Assembly: GCA_947034895.1 (NCBI GenBank)
Contig: OX344762.1
Location: forward strand, 51,687,087 to 51,751,086
Direction of reading: 5' to 3'
Length of the DNA: 64,000 nt
Origin: Rhytidiadelphus loreus
Lineage: Eukaryota > Streptophyta > Bryopsida > Hypnales > Hylocomiaceae
The translations under genes were made by a program, and so were the position numbers. This document shows positions 10,431 to 21,640 of this stretch, piece by piece (position 1 is the first letter of the stretch; each line of letters opens with the position of its first letter). The notes beneath the pieces were generated by a model. That model had not been told where the DNA came from. It worked only from the letters and a program-made list of their open reading frames with translations, and did no database searches.

Positions 10431-13259
10431 ATGTTGGGGTCGACGTTGCCGAACATGCCGCTGTCGATGGAACGCGCAGCCTCGTCGCCCTCCGCCGCAG
10501 TAGCAGAAACTATGACTGCAACAATCCAGGGAAATCAGCAGGTGAGCTCCCAGAACAAGCCTAACTCGCTCAATCCCTCCTGCGGTTCTCCTGATGAGGA
10601 GGTTGTCACTGTCCAACGTCAACTGATCTGTGACCACGCAGGAGAGGAAAGCAATAGTTTAGAAGTTCATAGCACAGCACACGTCCTAGGAGAGAAAGTA
10701 GATCCCAAATCCAAACACAAATACCTTATCCTCAGATTCCTAGACGGTCATGTAGAAGAAGTATGTGCGGGGGCAGTGCACAGGCCGCAGCTCCGACGTT
10801 CCCACAATATTTCTGAATCAAGTACTACAAACAGAAGGAATGGACCAATCCATCAAAGCAAGGTACAATGTTTTGTGAGCGCGATGGAGGAACCCGAAGC
10901 AGCGTATGATGGGCATCCTTCTTCCGCCGACGACTTCTTCAACAATACAGAGGACTCGAACTCGGATTCAGCATCGTCCGAGTCACATGACACAGAGTAT
11001 GAAATGCAGCACGGCTTAGAAACAGCGTTGTCTCCAACTGACGGAACCCTGAGATCCGAGTACGACTCGGACGCTACTATATTAGATGACGACTTCCAAA
11101 GGGCCGCGAAGTCGCTACCTCCAATGCGGGTGCCCTTGGTTCCAGTATCAACGGTTGGATATCTTCAAGCAACTGCAGGGCGCGGCGTGCTGAAACTTGG
11201 CGGAGGTGGACTAAAGACAGGCGCGGGACATTGCCCTAGCGAGCAGATCAGAAGGGCAGCACAAGGGCGCTCGCATACTGCAGGGCGCGGAGTGTTAGAA
11301 CTAGGCGGAGACGGATTGCAAGTAGGCGCGGAGAAGGGGCCCGCCGAGCAACTGAGGAGCTCAGCGACGGGAAGAACGGCGACCCCGAAGCAGAAGCCTT
11401 TTTTGTCTTCGGCGCGGCGTGACAGCAGTCGTGGCGCTGTGGCGGGACCGAGGCAGCCGATTTCAAAAAATGGAGGCAACGGGAAACACAAGAGCACGGT
11501 TGAGCAGCCCAGCATTGATGGCAGCTCCTCTGACTCTTGGTATTCAGGCCCAGCGCAGAGAAAATCGCAGCAACGACCTCGTGGCACCCCAGCGCAGAGG
11601 GGGGGGCGCTCCACAGCACCGGGTCGTCAGAGAAGACAACCGGCAATTCCAGATCCACTAGTCAGTCGCTTCGCAGCCAATACTTGGACAATGGAGTCCA
11701 TGCATTATAGAAATGGGGCACTGCCTTTCACTGGTCCTGAGCCAGGTTGCACCCATCCATATGGCCGTCTTCCGTCAGTGATGGGCTTGTTTCAAATGTT
11801 CTAGTCTGAAAAATTGCAGCGCAGGATTGTGAGAGAAACTAATGTGTACGCATCAGAGGTGATTCATAAAGATGGGCGAACACGGGGTGGGCTAGAGTGG
11901 ACTCCATTGGGTCTGGCTAAGTTCAGAACATACTTGTCTACAAGTTTGTACATGGGAATAAAAAAGGTACCAAACCGGAGATTGTATTAGTCAAAGGATG
12001 AGCCCCTATTCCATTGCCACGTGATCTCCCAAATCTTCAAGCGTGATAGGTTTGAAAGCATTACTCGATGTCTTCATGTGGCATTTGCACCAGCTCATGT
12101 GCAAGATCGCAAAAGTCCCACACATGACAAATTGCATAAAATGCGTTGGTTGGTGGACGAAGTATGTGACAAATTCAAAGTGATGTGGTCACCGAATCAT
12201 CAGTTAACTGTGGATGAAGGCATGGTAATGTATAAAGGCAAGTATGCACCCATTCGTCAATACATGCCCAACAAGCCCGTGCGGTTTGGCATTAAGGTGT
12301 GGGCTGTTGCGGATGCATTGGCGAAATATGTGTGGAATTTTGAAATTTATTGCGGGCGGGAAGGCAATCCACACGATGGAGGCTCGCAATGTCTTGATAG
12401 TGACGTCGATGAAGATTTGCAAGAGAATGTGCCTGTACGGAGTGGGAAGGGCGAGGGACTCCAAGGTCAGCACGTTGTCAAGCGTCTGTTGAAAGATCTG
12501 GGTAACAAAGGGCATATAGTGACAACAGATAATTTTTTCACCTCTGTTCCTTTGTTTCTTGATTTATTGGAGCAAGGCATTATGGCAACTGGTACATTGA
12601 AAGCTAATCGGAAATATGTACCAAAGGCGCTATATGAACGGGAGAAAACAAGAAAACAAGATTACGGTTGGATAGATTATAGAATGCATCAAGAACAGGA
12701 CATCTGTTGCGCTGTATGGAAAGACAAGAATGCCATGGTTTTATTATCTACACATGTAGAAGCCTTGTCACCACCGGGAAGAAGACAATTTGTGTATAGA
12801 AGAAAAAACGGGAATAAGAAGAAAATTAGAACTGGTCCCATGCACTTGCAATACACTGAGAATATGAGAGGGGTCGACACTGCGGACCAACTTAGAGGCA
12901 TCTATTCCTGTTTGACCAGAAGTCACAAATGGTGGCATAGATTGTTTTTTTACTTGTTTGATACAACTGTGGTCAATGCTTGGATTATTCATAGTGACAT
13001 AAGTTTCCGATTCATGGAGAAGCCCATGACACACTTGTCTTTTCGAATGCAGTTGGCAAAGGAGCTGCTAGCAAAATGGGGGGGAAGAACTGAAGGATAC
13101 TCAAAATTATCACCCTATGTACCAAGCATACATGGTACAAAAAGTATGGGCAACAAAAGAGGAAATTGTCATGTATGTGGGAGGCGTACTAATCAAGCCT
13201 GCCCAGGATGCCAAGCACATATTTGCAAAGGTGCTTGCTATTGGGATAGTCATTGGTGA
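10431..13259 (+). pseudogene. piggyBac-family transposase, two in-frame TAG stops
   Basis: One frame of 943 codons runs from the first ATG after an upstream stop (10404) to TGA 13257-13259, broken by TAG at 11802-11804 and 11988-11990. The catalytic core is intact. The three Asp are in TVDEGM (codon 12213-12215), VTTDNFFTS (12528-12530) and MRGVDTADQ (12876-12878). Family landmarks also include YMPNKPVRFGIKVW and, at the C-terminus, a Cys-rich zinc domain CHVCGRRTNQACPGC followed by HICKGAC. Both stops fall inside the conserved N-terminal piggyBac domain; the second is where the family usually has Trp in a YWSKD-type motif, so TGG to TAG is likely. The first 350 codons are an acidic, Ser-rich region plus a roughly 40-residue duplicated Gly-rich repeat (TAGRGVL...). 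piggyBac enzymes move DNA by cut-and-paste at TTAA. The broken frame suggests a dead copy. Confidence 0.85.
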
Positions 13260-14311
13260 CAACAAATTTGAGCACCATGTGCTCCATGTTCCAAATCTAT
13301 TGGAAGGCTGCTACTAGTCCATGAAGGTGTACATATTCTGTCTTCAAGCATGAATACGTTTTTTATTCTCATTTCAGCAGGTCAGACAATGTCTCAGATG
13401 TTCATACATTGTGCATAAGTTTTAGAGTTTGTTCTATTTGACGCCACAGAGCTCCCAGCAGTTCTGAAGTTCCTGGCTAACCCCACTGGGACTTGGACTT
13501 GAGCTCCCATTGTCGACAGCAGTCCTAGTATTTGGATGCATAGGGCGGTAGTTGGAATAGCGTAAGGAGGGGGGCGTGGCATGCAGGAAGGCCGTCCCAC
13601 AGTCCGACGTGGAGTCCAATTCGGGCAGGCTGCAGGTCTCCGGTCAGCACTACTGTCGGGCGGGCACTTCAAATTACACTGGCCCGAAAGCCCACTCAAG
13701 CGGAGCGGCAATTGACCTTTCTGCTCGCGAACTCAAGCGCCTGCGCCTGCTCATTCCACCGTCGCACATGCATGTCGGAGCTCTATTAGCAGTGAATCGT
13801 GTGTTTGACGATTGCAATGCATCAGCGCTCCTGTGCGAGGTCTGCTACCAATCGGAAATGAAGGGGGGGCGTGGAATCCTATGTACTTGCCAATATTCGG
13901 GGTTTTTTCTTTCCTCTCAGCGAATGAATTGCAAGCCCAGCGCTGCAAATTTTACTGTACATCTCTTCAATTTTGTCTCATCTCTTGAATGCTTTCGTTG
14001 TCCTCTTCTGAAATTCAGCTTTGCCACTTCCGTGCCAATCACCTTCCTTTTTTGGGGGGCATTATTTCACACCTGCCCTTCTCAACCGAACCTCATACTT
14101 GATCACAGATTTGGCCACTCATTTATTACGCGGCATGCTCTTCGTTGAATGTCATGCTTTTCAAGATCTACACAGATGTCAGCTTCCAAACCCAGGCTCC
14201 TCCTTCATTACGGTGGCCGATTTTGAAGCCAGCATTCGATTCTGTCAAAACGCACAGCTGTAGGTTGCGGAGTGACTTCCTGTCCACGGTCACCAGTCCG
14301 TCATTTCTGGG
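13260..14311 (+). mobile_element. 3' part of the piggyBac-like element with a candidate right end at TTAA
   Basis: This stretch is less AT-rich than what follows. It holds a 190-codon plus frame (13576-14148) without a known domain. Composition changes abruptly at about 14320. Just there the sequence reads GTCATTTCTGGG followed by TTAA (14312-14315), the form expected of a piggyBac right end (element ending in GGG at a TTAA target). A matching left end is not clear: TTCCAGAAAAGTC near 10303 is only weakly similar and is not at a TTAA. Confidence 0.4.
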
Positions 14312-14339
14312 TTAATATATGACTGACCTTTATACATAA

Positions 14340-14900
14340 GTCTTTGAATCTTCTTAGCTTAAAATTTTGCACTCTAGATTTTTAATTTTTAATATTTAAT
14401 GTTGAATAATTGAATAATGTTTTTTATCTTGAATAATTTCGAGGATGAATAGTTTCATATTTTTTATTTCTATAGAAAAAATTTCAGAAATAAAAACCCT
14501 TATTTTCATTCTTTGAAAAATTGCTAAGTAGATGTAGGTACCGGATTGAAGGAGAAACTAATTCTTTAATAGCTCTAAGATGGAATTAAAACACATATTC
14601 CAACAAGTTTGATTGTTTTAGAAAACAAACTAAAATCTTTCTAAGTAGATAAAATATAATCTATTAGAAATGAATTAAAAAAAAATTATTCAATTTTTCG
14701 TAGAGATTTTTGCTACCTAGTGAATTGTGCTTACAATGGCAGAACTTTGTTGTTGGGTGCCAGTTGAAATTAAAATGAGATTTCCAACAAACTAATGTGT
14801 GTGTTTTTCTTAACAAAAAGTTTCAAAAAATTGTGCCAAAAATTGAGATAAAAGAAACCAGCTCGAACTTTCATTTGTTTGAGAGGACATATGGACTTTA
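14340..14900. repeat. Dispersed AT-rich repeat, second copy
   Basis: It matches 23400-23640 and 5870-6070 in landmarks such as AATCTTCTTA(A/G)CTTAAAAT, AAGTAGA(A/T)GTAGGT and CTCTAAGATGGAATT. It is non-coding and truncated at its left side, where the piggyBac-like element ends. Confidence 0.55.
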
Positions 14901-14929
14901 TGGAGGTTAAGGAATTCCAATGTTATGGT

Positions 14930-15492
14930 CTCGGGGGGTGCACTTAGTTCTACTATAACAAACCACGTGCAAACAAGTGGTTTCTAATAAACTGTAATTT
15001 CAACCTAAAATTTTGAACATTGTTTAATAATGACTATAGCTTTCTATTGCCAAAATTTCCAACTCAAATAAAATATGAAATGATTTCTAGAAGAGGTTGA
15101 AAATGAACTAAAATGACATGTTTTTCAGCTCAAATAATTATAGAGGACACATTTAGATGACCATTGAGTCAATATTCAACTCAAAATGAGCTTTTAATAA
15201 TGAATTATTTTTAGGAATTTTTTGTTCATTTTTTAGACAAATTTTTCTTATATAATATAGGGGTGTGAAAGTTATTTTTCAATTCTACAATGTATCTTTT
15301 TACTTCAAAAATTTGTAACTAATTATTATTAACAAATAAAAATATCAATAATTCAAAACATAAACTTTTAAAGTAGGAAAATCTATTCATATTTTTTTAA
15401 TTTTGTTTTATTTAAAATTCAAAAAGTATATAGGGGGTCCAAAGTTTTGTTCGCACGTGGTTTCTAATGGACACTCTAAATGACCCCTTGAG
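14930..15492. mobile_element. hAT-like MITE, copy 1, with 8-bp target duplication
   Basis: The ends are CTCGGGGGGTGCACTTAG on the left and, read on minus, CTCAAGGGGTCATTTAG on the right. The arms also share AAACCACGTGC. GTTATGGT flanks both sides (14922-14929 and 15493-15500). The interior is AT-rich and non-coding, and is similar along its length to 33254-33836. The 8-bp duplication points to the hAT superfamily. Confidence 0.75.
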
Positions 15493-17034
15493 GTTATGGT
15501 GGAAGGACTTGCTCACATTCACGGGCTTGTCATTTTATCTTGATATGCCTTTTTTCCAGACAATGAGTTACTTGTTGGCTCTAGACCTAAAGGAAGAAGG
15601 CCTAATATTGATGTAAGCTATCCTAACTCCTAAACAATGACAAGGCCACCAAATGGCTTCTATAACACATTTTTTTACAACCTTGATCTTTTTGGGGTTA
15701 AAGAAGTTTGATTACCTTATTTGTAAAGCAAGCCAAGAATACAAAAAAATAGCATTTTGTACATAGTGTAGGTGCTTGTTTGATTGGACACACCTACATT
15801 TAACACTTAAAAACTTATAATTTACTAACACCATATCCAAAAAACTAATGGAAGCTATGAGATTGTAATACTTGTTTTAATTTCCATCATGACTAAACAA
15901 AAATTAAGACCTTTAGAGAGCAAAGTAAGTGGGAGGTCTAGATTAGAAGTTTTTGAAGCAAAATAAACTATGGCTCAATAAAAATCCAGAAGGAAAATCT
16001 TAATTTCTTGCAAGTTTTATTTTTCTTTGAATTCTAATTTAGATATGAACTAATTTAGAACTTAACACAAAAATCATGAAGCATCAAGTGACCAAGCTAA
16101 TTGCATTATTGAAAAATAGGCAAAAATTCCTTTTTTTTTAATACTTTGGATGTGAGCACTTCATCTCTTTCAAATACTTTCCACAATTAACTCTTTGAAA
16201 ACACTTCACCATACATGCACTAGATACCGAATCAACTACAAGTTTATGATAGGAATTAATGCACGATGATTAGATGATTAAAGGTGTAATGACAGCATTA
16301 ACATCTATACAAGTTCATTGTATCAAAACATCAAGTCACTTGATTAGAAAGTGGATCACTTGCCTATCCCATTTATACATGCAACTCACATTATTGACTT
16401 CCAAACAATGGTAAATCTCATAATGGTCAAAATCAAGATGGACTTTCCCTCATTTACTATGCCATTGTAACATTTGTAAAAAAAGTAGTAATCGGAAGAA
16501 TTGCTAATTTCACAAATAAGCAATTTTGCTAATTAGAAAAACATTGTTAGAAAAAATCTTTTAGCAAATCCAAGCATCAATTGCACACTTTTCATCCCAA
16601 AATTGTTGTTTCATATTTATTTGTTCTACGCTAGGCGAGACGCCAGGTAGAGATGTTTTTATTTTACTTATGAGAATAAAGTAGGGTTTTATTTCATTTA
16701 TTTTGGATAGTGCAAAAAAGAAATCTTCATTTAATTAATGAAACTATGATTCTAAATAAAATACAAAAATATGGATGAAAATCCAATTATAAATACAAAA
16801 GTATATTCATTCAAAAAAGAGCAATAGTATTCCTAAGGTTTTGTAGTAGTTCAACAATTTCATCAAGGAAGAAACAAAGAATCCCTCACAAAATATATTC
16901 CATCATAATTATCGTATATTTCTTCTGACCAAATTATTGCTCAAAATAAAACTCATGGAATGAAGGTTACAAAATGTCATAAGGCTATTGCAAATAGTAA
17001 GTGGTATGTGCATTGTCTTGAGTCATCTCATGGC
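15493..17034. other. AT-rich stretch without a gene
   Basis: No supported gene, array or terminal repeat is seen. Confidence 0.55.
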
Positions 17035-17037
17035 TTA

Positions 17038-17729
17038 GAGCATCCCCACCAATGGCTTCCCTACCCCTATCCAAATGATTTTCATCTGGATATTGAAGAA
17101 AACTCTCTCACCAACATTCCCTATCCCTATCCAAATGATTTTCATCTGGATAGTGAAGAAAACTCTCCCACCAACATTCCCTATCCCTAAAAATTTAGGG
17201 AGGAAGGGTCCAAATTCCCTAAATGGGATGATGGATAGGGAACTCAAGTGGAGTAATCCCTAAACTACTTTCCACCTTTCCAACATGAGTTGTGCTTCAT
17301 TGATTCGTGGAAGTACTATTCATTTGGCCTTGTTACTATTTCTATGGTTCCTTTTTGACTTTTCCCTACCTCTATTTAGCAATAAGTTGAAAATTTAGGG
17401 AACTACAAGTGGGAACTTCTCTTCCCTATCCCCATCTGTGCGGCCAGGGTGAATTGACCCCCTCAATGCCCCTCCAGGGCAAACCCTGGAATTTTTTATT
17501 TGCAAGGCTTAATTTTTTTTTGAAATTCTGAATTCATATTTGCTATCGGAAGCCCCAAATTACTCTAGGGAGATGCAAGAATTACCAAAAAATTGGCACA
17601 ACATAGGGGGCTTTTTTTTTCAAACCAAAGTTGACCGGGGCAATGAGGGGGTCAATTCTCCCTGCGCCATCTGTGCTCCCCTTCATCCCGACGGAGATAG
17701 GGAAAGGGAAGACATTGGTGGGGATGCTC
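17038..17729. mobile_element. PIF/Harbinger-like MITE with TTA target duplication
   Basis: The inverted ends are GAGCATCCCCACCAATG on the left and GAGCATCCCCACCAATG read on minus on the right. TTA lies on each side (17035-17037 and 17730-17732). The left terminal region is tandemly duplicated with a period of exactly 60 bp (about 17060-17190). A second MITE has inserted at 17441-17666. The GAGCATCCCCA end and 3-bp TTA duplication are typical of Harbinger-type MITEs. It is non-autonomous, with no transposase frame. Confidence 0.8.
17441..17666. mobile_element. Mutator-like MITE, copy 1, nested in the Harbinger MITE
   Basis: The ends are CCAGGGTGAATTGACCCCCT and the reverse of AGGGGGTCAATTCTCCCTG. 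CCATCTGTG is present on both sides (17432-17440 and 17667-17675), a 9-bp duplication as made by Mutator-like elements. Related copies lie at 27908-28132 and 46857-47080. Confidence 0.8.
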
Positions 17730-17789
17730 TTACTCTTCTTTCTTCTTCTTCATCTCCAAGGAACATCTACGCAGTGAATATATGAACTT

Positions 17790-18560
17790 TGTATCTTGCC
17801 CATCGAATCATTTGGAGAATCATTTGGAGAGCTCAAACTCGCAGTGCAAAGGACTGGTCCTTTGGAAAGGGATCACGAAACTCAACTTGAAATTCTGGCT
17901 AACTCGGGTTTGATCTCCTGAAAGTATCGTTTCGAGTTAATGATGCTGATGTTCCGAGGAAGGATTTTCTGAAATTAACACACAAACAGCTGTTATGTAT
18001 TCTTGAAACGGAGTTTATCATGGACGAAATGAAACAAAGTTCACGTCCGATTTGTACCATTACCACCTGCCAAGTGGTAAACTCCTTTTCATTACCATGA
18101 TGGGAAACCCTCGTGATTTGTATTTCTCCAGTATGAAATCAAATGTTTTTGGAAGAATTGCACCAGCGGGTGAGAAAATTCAGTAAGCTGGTATGCAATG
18201 AATGCCAAATGGATGTCACATGCTGTGGGGTTTGCAGGCACAATACTCATGAGGCTCCACCGTCTTCTTAGAACCCTTACATCCCACGACTCCCTCCTCT
18301 TGAATCATTCTAATAAACAAAACTTACCCAACATTAGGGTGTACTGTTGCATTGCATGCTGCAATTCTAGTCCGCGACTTGGGAGCAGCCATTCAGTTGA
18401 ACAGAGTGATGGCGCAGAGCGATTGTCGGCATGGGTTGGACAAATCGCACTCATTTGCAACCGGGAGGGAGCAGAAGGGCCAGTCAGTTTTCGTGGTCGA
18501 CAAGCAGATCCAAAATGACGGGACCCTCTTGGCTGATTCACACCAATGTCCAATTGGTTA
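17790..18560 (-). repeat. Orphan Lhcb upstream flank (remnant of a sixth gene copy)
   Basis: CTCGCAGTGCAAAGGA and neighbouring words near 17837 match the far-upstream region of Lhcb copy 2 (near 27620). Sequence at 18345-18530 (TTTTCGTGGTCGACAAGCAG, GATCCAAAATGAC) matches 31935-32120 upstream of copy 3. In the other units this flank precedes a minus-strand Lhcb gene lying to its left. Here no gene follows, and the Harbinger MITE lies there instead. The short frames in it are not genes. Confidence 0.6.
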
Positions 18561-19325
18561 AAATGATGAAATTTCAAGAGGTTAGCCCAATTCCCAGGCG
18601 CGTACATAGAGTTTAATTCAGGTCTAAGTAATAGCAGTTCTTGGCTATAATTGGAGATCAGAAGCACCTGAATTCCAGAATTTTGGCGCCTATTGACTAT
18701 CACCGTAGATTAGGCCGAATATTCCTGCTGCTGGTGATCCTCATCACTCACTGCACAGAATCTCCTTGTCACTCTTCAATTAGCATGGAAGTGTTTCACA
18801 GAACTATTACCTGACAATTATTGAGAACGTAAGCAATTTAAAATGACACACTGCATATTACATTATAGTTTCGCCCATTCTCCAGTACTGCCGTGGACTC
18901 AAACTTCACATAGAAACCAGGAATTCATCGGCGAACGGAAGATATCATAACCATAACACCATGCGACAAGAACATTGAACAGAGAGCAAGGAACACAAAC
19001 ATGGCGAGTCTTACACCAAATCCATTTCCGTATCAATTCAAATTTCAAGACCGAGACCACACAGATAGTGACTTATCTGAGGATACATTGCAACTAGCAC
19101 AGATACATGTCATTTTCTGAACTATTATAAGTCAGCGCAAAATCATCCATCACGAGAGTGACCAAAGATGGAATGAAAGCTATCAAGATTATTATTTTAA
19201 ACTGTTAAAATGTCGGCAACCACAAGGACAAATCAAAGGATTGCCACCACAAAATCCATTCCTACAATACAATAGGTAAGCACTTCGCGCCTGCCATCGT
19301 CATTTCGACAGATTCCTGGACACAT
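18561..19325. other. 3' flank of Lhcb copy 1
   Basis: No gene is seen. The last 50 bp hold the 3' UTR of copy 1, including GCAGGCGCGAAGTGC (read on minus, about 19280-19294), a motif shared with other copies. Confidence 0.5.
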
Positions 19326-20316
19326 CTAGCTCCCGGGGGTGAAGTTGGTGGCGTACGCCCAAGCGTTGTTGGCCACTGGGTCGGCCAAGTGGTCGCTCAA
19401 GTTCTCGATGGGACCCTTGCCAGTCACGATCGCCTGGACGAAGAAACCAAACATCGAAAACATAGCCAAGCGACCGTTCTTGATCTCCTTCACCTTTAAC
19501 TCAGCGAACGTGTCGGGGTCGTCAGCCAACCCCAAGGGGTCGAATTGGCCGCCAGGGTAGATGGGGTCAGTCACATCACCCAAAGGGCCTCCGGCTACTC
19601 GGTAGCCCTCGACGGCGCCCATCAAGATCACCTGAGAAGCCCAGATGGCCAAAATGCTCTGAGCGTGCACCAGGCTGGGGTTGCCCAAGTAGTCCAAGCC
19701 CCCGCTCGCGAAGATCTGGGAACCGGCCTTGAACCAAACAGCTTCGCCGAACTTGACGCCGTTCTTGGCCAACAGCTCGGGAGTCACGCACCCCAAAGCT
19801 CCCAACATGGCCCAGCGCGCGTGGATGACCTCCAACTCCCTGTTTGCGGAGAATGTCTCGGGGTCGGAAGAAAGTCCCGCGGTGTCCCAGCCATAGTCTC
19901 CTGGGAACTCTCCGGTCAGGTAAGAAGGCGTGTTCTCGGAGAAGGGGCCCAACCACTTGGCGCGGTCAGCTCCGTACCTGCAAAAACACCAAGTCTCATC
20001 AGCAATTCAATCATAGTCAACCTATATTGTCGCCAACCCAGCAATCCATGATCGTTCAAATCCGATAACATCCTTCAATAAACATCACACATCAAACACA
20101 GATCACACACAACCTCCCAACATCACACATCAAACACAGAGCAATCTCCAAATCACATCCCAATTCTGTACCCACTACTCACCATGGGCTTCCGCCTGCC
20201 TTGGCCATGGTGACGCGGGCCTTTCCCGCGCCCACCTGCTTGGAGAGCTCATTCACAGGCCTGAGCAGCGACTGCCCAGCCAAAGTCGTCGACGCGCAAG
20301 CTGTAGCTGCAGCCAT
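19326..20316 (-). CDS. LHCB1: Chlorophyll a/b-binding protein of LHCII, Lhcb1-type, copy 1
   Basis: Exon 1 is 20183-20316 and exon 2 is 19326-19977. The 205-bp GT-AG intron splits the Trp codon of WYGADR. The product is 261 residues. A chloroplast transit peptide of about 37 residues ends at RVTM. Then come the trimer motif WYGADR (45-50), helix B with ELEVIHARW (chlorophyll ligands E94, H97), the helix C region [14 protein letters not shown], helix A with [16 protein letters not shown] and [13 protein letters not shown]. It binds chlorophyll a/b and carotenoids in the thylakoid membrane as part of the trimeric PSII antenna. The intermediate AGGSPWYG and [11 protein letters not shown] are closest to type I. 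The mature N-terminus is about 8 residues short and lacks the RK(S/T) phosphorylation site. The exon 2 protein equals copies 2, 4 and 5. A large palindrome lies just beyond its promoter. Confidence 0.95.
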
Positions 20317-20416
20317 GACTGCAAGACCTTGATCGCAAGCTGCAGAGGCGGAGAGAATGGATCAAGGTTTGAAAACACGATAGCTCAGACTTGATCGAGG
20401 AGACGGAGAGCCTGAG

Positions 20417-20557
20417 TTTTATGCGCTTGGTGCCGTTGCTGGAGGTGAACTCAGCGTCCCGCTGGAAGAAACGAAGCGAGGCAGGAGGCGAGAAATGATT
20501 GGGTGCAGTTGGATTAGATTGGCCTCTCTCTGGATTTCTTGGGATGGCTGATTTGGC
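20417..20557 (-). promoter_or_regulatory. Promoter of Lhcb copy 1
   Basis: A TATA-like ATAAAA (minus, 20417-20422) lies about 100 bp before the ATG. The conserved upstream module at 20496-20557 has GCCAAATCAGCCATCC, GAAATCCA, GGCCAATC and a second CCAAT box CACCCAATCAT on the coding strand. This is the most diverged of the five modules: the GTGCACC stretch is missing and the two CCAAT boxes are closer. Confidence 0.65.
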
Positions 20558-20601
20558 GAAAATGTAGCAAGCTGGGGACCTGAGTACAGTAGAACCTGAT
20601 T

Positions 20602-21343
20602 TAGTGAAGAAGGTGTGACAGCCCTAAAAGATGTGTTGAGAGTGGAGAATGAAAAAAGTGGAGAATCCATTTATCTAAACCTAAGATTAGACGGAAAGTT
20701 GGAGGGAAATCGGCAACAACAAAGGTAAAGCGGCAATGAAAGGTAAAAGTATAGAGCACAAAGGAATATACTTAGTTGGATATATTTTCCTCACTCCCAA
20801 TCTTCACCTCCAGAGGTGAAGATTAGGAATGCAGAAAATATATCCAACTAAGTATATTCTACCAACATGAAGCCAACCCCAAGCCGCCACGTTTTCATTC
20901 TCCATTCTCTAAGTGCCAAGTGTGACTACCCCTACATGTGATTTTGACAGGGCATTTCCACATAAGGGAGGAGGTTCTTAAAGCACCAATTGAAGAGCTA
21001 GAAATGAATAATCCGGGGAGGCTATAGGGATAGTCACACCTTCACTTGGCATTTAAAGAATGGAGAATGAAAATGTGTCGACTTGGGGTTGGCTTCATAT
21101 TGGTAGAATATACTTAGTTGGATATATCTTCCGCACTCCTAATCTTCACCTCCAAAGGTGAAGATTGGGAGTGCAGAAGATACATCCAACTAAGAATATT
21201 CCTTTGTGATCTACACTTTTACCTTTTCATTGCCAATTTTACCTTTGTTGTTGCCAATTTCCCTCCAACCTTACATCTAATGGATTCTCCATTTTTTTCA
21301 TTCTCCACCCTCAACACATCTTTTAGGGGTGTCACACCTTCTT
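20602..21343. repeat. Large imperfect palindrome (foldback element) next to the Lhcb copy 1 promoter
   Basis: The left arm (20602 to about 20975) and the right arm (about 20990-21343) are inverted copies. Both contain GAAGAAGGTGTGAC-type ends, AGTGGAGAATG, AAAGGTAAAAGT and TTGGGGTTGGCTTCAT in opposite senses. Each arm holds a smaller palindrome of about 90 bp with TATACTTAGTTGGATATAT (20767-20857 and 21108-21198). A related short piece (21344-21436) ends in GTGACTACCC. The sequence GTAGTCACACCTTCTTCA is also an end of the element at 58223-58652. It is non-coding. Confidence 0.8.
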
Positions 21344-21445
21344 CACCCACAGTGACTTCCCATTGGCTCCTCCAAACCCTCACCAACTTCTCATTCTCCA
21401 AGAGCAAAGAGCCAAGTGAAGAAGCTGTGACTACCCTTTATACTT

Positions 21446-21640
21446 CCTGAAATATTTTTCAGTAAATTTTCCTTGAAAGATAAGTAGATTTGGCATCTAA
21501 TCCAAGTCGTTTCATATTTTTTGGAGCTTCGTGGAATTAGTTATGAATTTCTGAAGTTGAAATTCATCAGTCACAGAAAGCATCCACCTCTTGAGAAATG
21601 AACATTATTTTTACATTGTTGGTGCAATGAGAAAGGAAAA
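21446..21640 (+). repeat. Dispersed repeat shared with 41551-41760
   Basis: TTGAAATATTTTTCAGTAAATTTT-like and GGAATTAGTTAtGAATTT-like words occur in the same order at both sites, with many differences. It is old and non-coding, and its ends are unknown. Confidence 0.5.
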
